DNA from: Algoriphagus sp. TR-M9 | GTDB lineage: Bacteria > Bacteroidota > Bacteroidia > Cytophagales > Cyclobacteriaceae | Length of the DNA stretch: 64,000 bases | NCBI RefSeq assembly: GCF_027594545.1 | Contig: NZ_CP115160.1 | Coordinates: 310,001-374,000 of the forward strand | Direction: 5' to 3' | Shown here: positions 55,411 through 62,855 of the stretch, in pieces | Layout of the letters: each line of letters opens with the position of its first letter | How positions within the stretch are numbered: the first letter of the stretch is position 1 | Made by a program: the position numbers and the translations under genes | Notes under the pieces: generated by a model | The model's input: only the letters and a program-made list of their open reading frames with translations | Database searches by the model: none | Told to the model about the DNA's origin: nothing

Positions 55411-58400
55411 ATGACTCCATTTCGAATATTGATTGTCTTTGTGGTGCTGTCCATACTAGGGTTGGCCACTATCCCTATGCTGTCTGTGGATCTCAATCCC
55501 AGAGAGCGGGAGCCGGTTTTGACAATTTCTTATTTTATTCAAAATGCATCTCCTGAAATCGTAGAAAAACTGGCTACAGCACCCTTGGAAGGTACTTTTT
55601 CCAGACTTTCTGAGCTGAAAAAAATCAACTCTACATCCAGCTATAATAGAGGCTCTATCACACTGAGATTCGACAAAAAGGCAGATATAGAGATGAAGAA
55701 ATTTGAGGTCTCTGCGATGATTAGGCAGGTGTATCCACAGATGGACTCCAGGGTGGGCTACCCCAATGTCTCTCAGTCCAATCAAGAGCGCTCAGATACA
55801 AAGAGCCCCATATTGATTTATAGTGTCAATGGACCATTCGCATCTTTTGAGATCAAGAAAATCACGGAGGATATTTTAAAGCCTGCCCTGACACGGTTTG
55901 AGGAAGTGGAGGAAGTCGCAGTGCGAGGTGCAGAAAATCTGCAACTGTTTGTCACTTATGATATTCAGAAAATGCAGGCCTTTGGAGTGACCCGAAGTGA
56001 GCTTTCTTCCAAGCTTAACCGTGCTTTTGGACTGTCCTTTCCGGGAGCTGTGAAAAATACAGAAGGGAAAACCCTTTTTGTCCAGGTGGATCGTTCCCTG
56101 CGGGATAAGGAGCAGATTGAAAACTTGGTGATAGCTGAAGGAGATGGTGTGGAGGTCCGGTTGAAAGATGTGGCCAGTTTGACCTTGGAAGAGGCAGAAC
56201 CCATGAGGTATTACCGGATCAACGGGAATAACTCGGTGACCATGTCTGTTTACAATCGAGACGGGGTGAATAAGGTGTTATTGGCTAAGGAGCTGAAACA
56301 AGCTATTACCAACACTGCGCATCTTTTACCTGCCGGCTTTGAAGTCAGGCTGGAAGAGGACGATACCGAATACCTAGAAATAGAGCTAAACAAGATCTAT
56401 AAGCGATCAGGTTTGTCCATTTTGATTTTGGTGGTATTTATCTTTTTGATCAACAGAAACTTAAAATACCTCAGTATCCTGTTTCTCGGGATTTTGGCCA
56501 ATCTCAGCCTTTGTGCCATTGTTTTGTATTTTCTGAAAGTAGATATTCATCTGTATTCCCTTGCCGGACTTACGATTAGCTTTGGCCTGATAGTGGACAA
56601 TGCAATCATCATGATCGATCATCTGCACAAACACCGCAATAGAAGGGTGTTTTTGGCTTTGTTGGCAGCTTCCTTGACTACGATCGCTGCGCTGATGATT
56701 GTCTTTTTTCTGCCAGAGGAAGACCGTAAAAATCTCTCGGAATTTTCCATAGTAGTATCGGTGATGCTGGGCATTTCATTATTGATCGCGCTGGTATTTA
56801 CCCCGGCGTTTTATCAGGTGATGTTCAAGGAGTCTGTGAGTCAAGGTAGGAAACTGACAGTTTTTAAGCTACGAAGGCGTGTCAGGGTTTTGCGCAGCTA
56901 TGAAAGCGGAATAGCCTGGACAGCCCGTTACAGGAAAACCTTTATTGCGTTTTTGATTTTACTTTTTGGACTGCCCATCTTTTATCTTCCTGCCAAGTGG
57001 GAGGGACAGGAGTGGTACAACAAAACCGTTGGCAACACTTTTTACCAAGAGGAAATCAGACCTTATGTGGACAAAGCTTTGGGGGGATCCATGCGGATGT
57101 TTGCCCGCGGAGTATATGAAAAAGGAGGCTACAGAGAGGCAGAGAAAACTCGCTTGTATGTATCCTGCCGTTTGCCTTTTGGGAATACCCTGGAGCAGAT
57201 GGATTTTATCATGCGTGAGTTTGAATCCTACCTGAAAGGAGTGGAGGGGATAGATCAGTTTGTGACCAATGTGAGCGATGGGCAAAATGGTTTTATCTCT
57301 ATTACCTTCAAGGATGAGTATGAAAACGGGGCGCTGCCCTATCAGCTGAAGGGCAAGTTATCCGTAAAATCTACCGATTGGAGTGGGGCCAGGTGGAATA
57401 TTTACGGTGTGGGTCAAGGCTTTTACACCGGTGGAGGCGGAGAAGGGATTCCGAGTTTTCGGGTGCAGATGAAAGGGTACAACTTTGATGAGCTGGAGCG
57501 GCAGGCGGAGATAATGGCCGAGAAGCTGCTCAAGCATAAAAGAATTCAGGAAGTAAATACCAATGAAAGAAGAGGCTACTCTGATCCTAAAACGGAGGAA
57601 TTTGTGCTGCGCCTGGATCAAGGAAAAATGGCCTTGGGTGAGACCAATCAGTATGAAGTGATCACTGCACTGCAGGATATGTCCAAACCGCAGAATGTCT
57701 CCGGAAGTCTGACCCTAGAGGAAACGAACTATGGGCTGATGATCAGGGAGCGTAAATCGGGTGGTTTCAGTAAGTTTGACATGGAGCAAAAGGGGCTGAT
57801 AGGTGGCGAAAACAAAATTTATAAGGTGTCGGACTATGGGACTTTGACCAAGGAGACTACCACCAATGCACTTTTCAAAGAAGACCGTCAATATATCCGT
57901 ATGGTTTCTTTCGAATATATGGGTTCGGGCAAGTTTGGGAATGAATACCTGGACGAAGTATTGGAGGAAATGAAGCAAACCATGCCGATTGGGTACGAGG
58001 CCAAGAAGAACTCGTACTCCTGGGATTATGACCAGCAGAAGCGGCAATACTCCTTATTAGGCTTGTTGATAGTGGGGATTTTTATGATCTGCGCGGTATT
58101 GTTTGAAAACCTAAAACAGCCCGTTTATATCATAGCCATCATTCCGGTCAGCTTTATTGGCTTATTTCTGATCTTTTCTCTTTTTGATTTTTATTTTGAC
58201 CAAGGCGGGTATGCTGCTTTTGTGATGCTTGGAGGTTTGGCTGTGAATGCGGGGATTTTTATCGTCAATGATCTGAATAACCGTGATCAGGGCATCTACA
58301 ACAGGAAAGTGCTGAAGTCTGTTGGGGGTAAGGCGATTCCGATTTTATTGACCATAATGTCTACCTGCTTCGGACTGATTCCTTTTATCATAGAAGGGCA

Positions 58401-58599
58401 AAATGAAGTGTTCTGGTTTTCCCTGGCGATAGGGACGATTGGCGGATTGGTTTTCAGTATGTTGGGTGTGTTTTGGGTACTGCCGGTGCTGCTGTGGAAG
58501 AAATCTTCTGCGATGGTGGAGGCTGTCTCTCCCTCAAAACCGCGAAGGCGCAAAGGGGTGTTTGTTTTTTTTCGCGGCGACGCGGCGGCGCAGCGTTAG
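55411..58599 (+). CDS. RND efflux permease (second of two)
   Basis: This 1062-residue RND protein starts MTPFRILIVFVVLSILGLAT. TM4 reads GLIVDNAIIMIDHL and TM10 reads LGGLAVNAGIFIVNDLNNRD. Sequence divergence from the first permease is large, so a heteromeric pump with a shared adaptor is possible. The last ~22 residues (from about SPSKPRRRKG on) are encoded by a GC-rich repeat element and are probably an acquired tail. Confidence 0.92.
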   Translation: MTPFRILIVFVVLSILGLATIPMLSVDLNPREREPVLTISYFIQNASPEIVEKLATAPLEGTFSRLSELKKINSTSSYNRGSITLRFDKKADIEMKKFEVSAMIRQVYPQMDSRVGYPNVSQSNQERSDTKSPILIYSVNGPFASFEIKKITEDILKPALTRFEEVEEVAVRGAENLQLFVTYDIQKMQAFGVTRSELSSKLNRAFGLSFPGAVKNTEGKTLFVQVDRSLRDKEQIENLVIAEGDGVEVRLKDVASLTLEEAEPMRYYRINGNNSVTMSVYNRDGVNKVLLAKELKQAITNTAHLLPAGFEVRLEEDDTEYLEIELNKIYKRSGLSILILVVFIFLINRNLKYLSILFLGILANLSLCAIVLYFLKVDIHLYSLAGLTISFGLIVDNAIIMIDHLHKHRNRRVFLALLAASLTTIAALMIVFFLPEEDRKNLSEFSIVVSVMLGISLLIALVFTPAFYQVMFKESVSQGRKLTVFKLRRRVRVLRSYESGIAWTARYRKTFIAFLILLFGLPIFYLPAKWEGQEWYNKTVGNTFYQEEIRPYVDKALGGSMRMFARGVYEKGGYREAEKTRLYVSCRLPFGNTLEQMDFIMREFESYLKGVEGIDQFVTNVSDGQNGFISITFKDEYENGALPYQLKGKLSVKSTDWSGARWNIYGVGQGFYTGGGGEGIPSFRVQMKGYNFDELERQAEIMAEKLLKHKRIQEVNTNERRGYSDPKTEEFVLRLDQGKMALGETNQYEVITALQDMSKPQNVSGSLTLEETNYGLMIRERKSGGFSKFDMEQKGLIGGENKIYKVSDYGTLTKETTTNALFKEDRQYIRMVSFEYMGSGKFGNEYLDEVLEEMKQTMPIGYEAKKNSYSWDYDQQKRQYSLLGLLIVGIFMICAVLFENLKQPVYIIAIIPVSFIGLFLIFSLFDFYFDQGGYAAFVMLGGLAVNAGIFIVNDLNNRDQGIYNRKVLKSVGGKAIPILLTIMSTCFGLIPFIIEGQNEVFWFSLAIGTIGGLVFSMLGVFWVLPVLLWKKSSAMVEAVSPSKPRRRKGVFVFFRGDAAAQR

Positions 58600-58612
58600 A
58601 CAACCTTTGAGG
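58532..58612. repeat. GC-rich dispersed element with terminal inverted repeats, overlapping the permease 3' end
   Basis: The element begins CCTCAAA (58532-58538) and ends TTTGAGG (58606-58612), with GC-rich inner parts (CGCGAAGGCGC on the left, GCGGCGGCGC on the right) around a T-tract. Base composition differs sharply from its surroundings. It contributes the last codons of the upstream permease. It resembles dispersed palindromic units known from Bacteroidota genomes; family identity is inferred. Confidence 0.6.
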
Positions 58613-58650
58613 TGTCATTCCAACGACGAAGGAGAGGGAATCTCCTCGAA
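58613..58650. repeat. Dispersed intergenic repeat of the TGTCATTCC type
   Basis: TGTCATTCCAACGACGAAGG is followed by GGAGA and TCTCC arms around 5 nt. Sequences starting TGTCATTnC and including AACGACGAAG recur in Bacteroidota intergenic regions. Only one copy was noticed in this window, so the call rests on memory of such repeats. Confidence 0.4.
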
Positions 58651-58731
58651 GGTTTTGATTAGAAGATTAATCTCCTGCCATAGCGCAAAGTCCATTTGTT
58701 TTACTTTTTGGTCATATGTTAACAATGATAT

Positions 58732-59883
58732 TTAGCCTGAAATAGCCAGTAAGAATTTTTCTACTCCCACTACCTGTATGTTTTTTGTCATCGGGTAATT
58801 TTCTTCTCTAGGGATAACGACATGTAGTAGTTCTATCCCCAGATCTTCCATTGCTAGATGAGTACCTTTGGTCAGTTTTGGATTTACGCTGAATTTGATC
58901 TCTGCTGCTGCCAGCCACGTATTGTTGCGTCGAATCAAGAGGTCAATTTCGGCGCCATCGTGAGTTCTATAGTAGTACATTTCGTCATCGGATTTCAATA
59001 CCGCCGCAGTTTGGTTGATCACAAAAGCTTCCCAGGAACTACCCAACACGATATTCCCAAAGATGCTTTCCATATTCTTGATACCTAGCAAATAATGCAG
59101 CATCCCCGTGTCTCTGAAGTAAAGTTTTGGTGATTTGATCAATCTTTTCTTTGAGTTGACTGACCATGCTTGTAATTCTCTCAAAAGGAAAGCATCTAGA
59201 AGGAACCCTAAGTATGTTTTGATGGTAGGTACAGATAAACCCAGGGATTTGGCAAAGGTAGAATAGCTGAGCACTCCTCCATGCGCAGAGGCGATCATCA
59301 TTAAGAATTGCCTTGTCACTCTAGGATCAGCAGGTAGTCCATACTGAGGCAAGTCTTGCTGAATGTAACTTGTGGTGAAACTGCGGTACCAATCATGGAC
59401 GAAGTCCGAATCCTGTGACAGGGCAGGCTCAGGAAAACCTCCGTAAATCCAGAGATCTTGGCTGGTTATTTTTTTAGTGGTTTCCAAAATAGAAAGCGGA
59501 GTCATCTCAAGGTAGTTGATCCGTCCGGCCAAACTTTCAGAACTTTGACGAAGCAAAGAAGGCGATGCAGATCCAAGGATTACAAATCGGCCAGGTTTTC
59601 GGTTTTCGTCAATTACAGCTCTCAGTAAAGGGAAAATTGCGGGCAGATGTTGAATTTCATCTAGGATAATGGTTTTGCCTTGATTTTGGGAAAAGAATAA
59701 CTCTGGGTCATTCAGTTTGTTGATGTCCGAGTTTTTCTCTAAATCGAGATAAATAGCGTCTGTATCTAGCAATTGCTGTTTTGCCAAGGTAGTTTTACCT
59801 ACTTGTCTAGGGCCTACTATTCCCGTGACAGGAAATCTAGCCATAGATTTTAAGAAGAGATTTTCTATTAAACGCTTTATCAT
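58732..59883 (-). CDS. AAA ATPase, DUF4143 family (copy 2)
   Basis: This 383-residue protein has Walker A GIVGPRQVGKTTLAKQQ near residue 20, Walker B TIILDEIQHLPAIFPLL, sensor FVILGSASPSLLRQ and SLAGRINYLEM. The C-terminal part has SWEAFVINQ and GAEIDLLIRRNNTWLAAAEI followed by Lys, the PD-(D/E)xK-like pattern. It is a distant paralogue of the copy at 45 kb. Its start codon lies inside a long inverted repeat. Confidence 0.9.
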   Translation of the reverse strand: MIKRLIENLFLKSMARFPVTGIVGPRQVGKTTLAKQQLLDTDAIYLDLEKNSDINKLNDPELFFSQNQGKTIILDEIQHLPAIFPLLRAVIDENRKPGRFVILGSASPSLLRQSSESLAGRINYLEMTPLSILETTKKITSQDLWIYGGFPEPALSQDSDFVHDWYRSFTTSYIQQDLPQYGLPADPRVTRQFLMMIASAHGGVLSYSTFAKSLGLSVPTIKTYLGFLLDAFLLRELQAWSVNSKKRLIKSPKLYFRDTGMLHYLLGIKNMESIFGNIVLGSSWEAFVINQTAAVLKSDDEMYYYRTHDGAEIDLLIRRNNTWLAAAEIKFSVNPKLTKGTHLAMEDLGIELLHVVIPREENYPMTKNIQVVGVEKFLLAISG

Positions 59884-59922
59884 CCCCGTAAATTTAAAAG
59901 TGTATTTAAAAAAAACGGGGAT
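59882..59922. repeat. Inverted repeat spanning the start codon of the second DUF4143 ATPase
   Basis: ATCCCCGT (59882-59889) and ACGGGGAT (59915-59922) are perfect 8-bp arms around 25 nt of AT-rich sequence. On the minus strand the right arm's final AT are the first two bases of the ATG start. The mRNA could fold the start codon into a stem. Confidence 0.75.
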
Positions 59923-59998
59923 AAATTGATTTTTGTTTAAGGTATTGTCCTATAATCCCCATCTTACACGACTAACCTGTAAACCGAAACTCATTGCT

Positions 59999-61183
59999 AT
60001 GCACAAATCCCATTTTCTTATCCTTATTGCACTTTTTGCAGCTATAATTTTTTCATGCTCCGAAAAGGAGAGTACATCAGCTCCAAGTAGCCCAATTCAA
60101 GAACTTCAGTTTGAAGTAGTGGATTCTATGAAGGTGGATTTACTGGAACAAATCTCAGTCTTGGACTACCATACAGAAAAAGATCTATACCTGATGAAAA
60201 ACCCCAAAGAAGGAGATGTGTATCTGGTCAATGGAAAGGGGGAGATACTGGAAAAACATGAATTGGGAGGTGAGGGGCCAAACCAGATCCAGCATTTTTA
60301 TGAGGGGAGGTTTTACGGAGGTTCAGGTTACGTATTCAAGGAGCTTTCCGCTGAAATGGCCTACCATATTTACGATGCTGATTTCAATAAAATTACCAAA
60401 ACGAGGGGGACTATCAAGGAACTGAGCTTTCTCTCGATTAATAGTAATAAGCAGAGCTTTTCGGTCTATGAAGATAATGGGGCTTATAAGCTGATCGGGG
60501 AAGAACCTAATTCCTATTCTAGGGATGAAATAAACCCGGATAAAATCGGAGCGGGTTTTTACAATCAGGTCAACACCGGTTTTGTGTTCGATCTAGCCGA
60601 AGATTCTATCTATTATTTCAATACCTATCCAGAAGACTGGACTTTCAAGAAGGAGCAGAAGTGGATCGGGGCAAATTATCCGAACCTTTCCTTTGATCCG
60701 GCCACCAAAACACTGGTTTCCCTGCCTATGATGGGAGACCAATTGGGGATTTACAGGCTGGAAGGAAATGCTGCGGTATATCAAAAGACTGTAGGATTAA
60801 TTCATCCGGATCGTGAAGAATATGTGGCGACAAAAGAAACCAACTCTATAATTTATCCTGGCTTTACAGATGTGAAATCTTTTGGGCAGTACCATATCCT
60901 TACATTCTATACCCCGATGCCAGAGGATGTTTTCAATGGATTCAGGGCAAAATCTGAGGAGTATTTTCGAGACCCTGAGTACAGGGATGCCATGACTAAG
61001 TATAGAAAACCTCGCTTTATCGTCCTGAAGGGAGATCAGCAAATCGGGATCCTCAATGAGCTTCCGGTAAAAGGTGCAGTGAACCTTGGACTCCCAGACG
61101 GCACACTTTTAATCAAAGCTGCAGATGGAGAAGTGGAGCGGGATTATAACTTGTTTTATAAGGTGAGGTTAATTGAAGAGTGA
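59999..61183 (+). CDS. Beta-propeller lipoprotein (DUF4221-like)
   Basis: A longer frame opens at 59933, but the signal peptide begins at the ATG at 59999 (MHKSHFLILIALFAAIIFSC), giving a 394-residue lipoprotein with lipobox Cys at residue 20. Features include repeated strands of the 6-bladed propeller type and the motif GGEGPNQIQHF, shared in form with the second lipoprotein (AEGPHGIQNF). Family assignment to DUF4221-like proteins is tentative. Function is unknown; a cell-surface or periplasmic location is expected. Confidence 0.75.
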   Translation: MHKSHFLILIALFAAIIFSCSEKESTSAPSSPIQELQFEVVDSMKVDLLEQISVLDYHTEKDLYLMKNPKEGDVYLVNGKGEILEKHELGGEGPNQIQHFYEGRFYGGSGYVFKELSAEMAYHIYDADFNKITKTRGTIKELSFLSINSNKQSFSVYEDNGAYKLIGEEPNSYSRDEINPDKIGAGFYNQVNTGFVFDLAEDSIYYFNTYPEDWTFKKEQKWIGANYPNLSFDPATKTLVSLPMMGDQLGIYRLEGNAAVYQKTVGLIHPDREEYVATKETNSIIYPGFTDVKSFGQYHILTFYTPMPEDVFNGFRAKSEEYFRDPEYRDAMTKYRKPRFIVLKGDQQIGILNELPVKGAVNLGLPDGTLLIKAADGEVERDYNLFYKVRLIEE

Positions 61184-61278
61184 AACTGATTAAATATTGA
61201 TTATCAATCACGTAGGATTAAAACTATTGGTTTTGTGTTTTTTCTAAAAAATATTTCGGTTTACTTGCTTTTTTAGTC

Positions 61279-61286
61279 GGGGGGGG
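61279..61286. other. Run of eight G in the spacer before the Cys-rich peptide gene
   Basis: G8 at 61279-61286 is about 98 nt before the next start in otherwise AT-rich DNA. Homopolymer G tracts can slip; a regulatory role is not shown. The remaining ~200-nt gap holds an AAAATGAAAT/ATTTCATTTT inverted repeat (about 61295-61372) around a small GGGTG/CACCC hairpin. Confidence 0.4.
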
Positions 61287-61383
61287 TAGATTGAAAATGA
61301 AATTTCAAGATTACCGGTAAGGGGTGTTTTACTTCCACCCTACATGGTGTGAAGCGAGGATTTCATTTTAATAGTTTAAAATC

Positions 61384-61632
61384 ATGAAAAAGCTTTGTTT
61401 ACTGTTATTAGGTCTGTTTTTCTATTCATTGACAACCTTCGCTAATTATCCTCCTCCGTATTGTACTGAAACATGGAACTATTGTAGTACCCATGAGAGT
61501 GAAGATATATTTATTGATGCGGCTATAGCAAATTGCTGTGCTGGGTCACACTTTGAATTGATAGATTTGTGTGGAGCAGCAAATAAGTATATTATTATCA
61601 CATCAGATGGTCCAGATTCCAGTTGCGGGTAA
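61384..61632 (+). CDS. Small secreted cysteine-rich protein
   Basis: This 82-residue protein has a signal peptide (residues 1-20, cleaved near TTFA-NY). The mature ~62-residue part has six Cys (27, 34, 51, 52, 63, 81), an acidic character and an N-terminal NYPPPYC. The even number of Cys suggests disulfide bonds. I know no family. It is followed by a propeller lipoprotein, an arrangement reminiscent of NVEALA-peptide/propeller lipoprotein pairs in Bacteroides, but the NVEALA motif itself is absent. Confidence 0.75.
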   Translation: MKKLCLLLLGLFFYSLTTFANYPPPYCTETWNYCSTHESEDIFIDAAIANCCAGSHFELIDLCGAANKYIIITSDGPDSSCG

Positions 61633-61640
61633 TTCCTCTT

Positions 61641-62777
61641 ATGAAATATTTAAAGACAGTCATTTATTTATTGTTTTTAATTTCCTGTTCGGATACGAAT
61701 GTTTCTGAACAGGAAATTTCTGTAACTGTCAGTGATCTTCAGAGTTTTGAGATTGGGCAACTGGGAATGTCTGGAACTATTCCTTTTATATTTATGCCTG
61801 ATCACGAGAATAAAAACAATTTGTTGGTTTATAATCAATATTTCAGGCGAATTGATAGTTTGTTTTTTCTTTCAGATACTGTGTTAGCCCGAAAGGGAAA
61901 TGAAGTTCCTGCTGAGGGCCCACATGGAATTCAAAATTTTAAAAGTTTTTTTTCTAATCTTGATTACTTAGTGTATTTGAGTGGATATGGGGTAGGAATA
62001 GACGGAGAGGAAGGTTTGGAATTTTTTGGATTAGGCTCATTCGATTTTATCGAAAATGATAATATGACCCATATTGTTAGAGACAATGGCTTTAATCAGA
62101 CTTATACAGGTTTAGGTAGTAAAAAAGATATTTATTTTCTTACCAAGAATTTTGTGAATAGCCAATATGCCATTAACCATTTTGATCTAACTACTAAGGA
62201 ATTAGAATTGATTGATTTCCCATTAAAAGACGAATTACTTCAGATTCATGACCCTGCCTTCACATATAATAATGCTGAAGTTAGAGCTTTTAATTTCCCT
62301 TTTTTACTGGCAAATGAAGAGGAGATAATTGTGTCTTATCCTTTTATGAGTACCATTCAGGTAATGAATATCCAGTCCAGAATATCCCGGGAATTTTCGC
62401 CATTGCCGATTGGTTTTTCATCTATTAAAGAGGAACCAATAGTGCTCTCTAACAATGCTTCTTATGATCAGGGAAATGAAATGATTACAAAATGGACAGA
62501 AGATGTTCATTTTGGCCCAATACTTACTTATCGGGATCAGTATTTTTATAGAATAGTCCGAGAACATGCAGAAAGGACTAATAAGAATTATTATATAGAG
62601 GTGTTTGATCTAGATTTCAATAAAATATTGGAGAAAGAGTTAGTGGGAATTAGAGATGTGCCAATTCTGAAATACTTTTCAACGGGGGATGATATCATCT
62701 TACATCCTATCAATTATTTTGAAGATGATGAAGACTTCTATAATTTTTATAGGGTAAATCTACTGGCTAAAGATTAG
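61641..62777 (+). CDS. Beta-propeller lipoprotein (DUF4221-like), second copy
   Basis: The start is the ATG at 61641 (MKYLKTVIYLLFLISC), 8 nt after the Cys-rich gene; a frame from 61623 would overlap it. Cys 16 fits the lipobox LISC, giving a 378-residue lipoprotein. It shares the EGPxxIQxF motif and overall length with the lipoprotein at 60 kb. The DNA is visibly richer in A and T than the neighbouring genes, hinting at separate origin. Confidence 0.75.
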   Translation: MKYLKTVIYLLFLISCSDTNVSEQEISVTVSDLQSFEIGQLGMSGTIPFIFMPDHENKNNLLVYNQYFRRIDSLFFLSDTVLARKGNEVPAEGPHGIQNFKSFFSNLDYLVYLSGYGVGIDGEEGLEFFGLGSFDFIENDNMTHIVRDNGFNQTYTGLGSKKDIYFLTKNFVNSQYAINHFDLTTKELELIDFPLKDELLQIHDPAFTYNNAEVRAFNFPFLLANEEEIIVSYPFMSTIQVMNIQSRISREFSPLPIGFSSIKEEPIVLSNNASYDQGNEMITKWTEDVHFGPILTYRDQYFYRIVREHAERTNKNYYIEVFDLDFNKILEKELVGIRDVPILKYFSTGDDIILHPINYFEDDEDFYNFYRVNLLAKD

Positions 62778-62855
62778 TGCCCAGAGCTGGGTAAATTTAT
62801 CAAGGTTTCGGCATCAAAGTATTTTGTATCTTCACTCCCAAACCTAAAAACACCT

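Noticed and set aside
62781..62792. CCCAGAGCTGGG hairpin after the second propeller lipoprotein
   Set aside because: Five-bp stem with a 2-nt loop and no T-tract; too weak to call a terminator.
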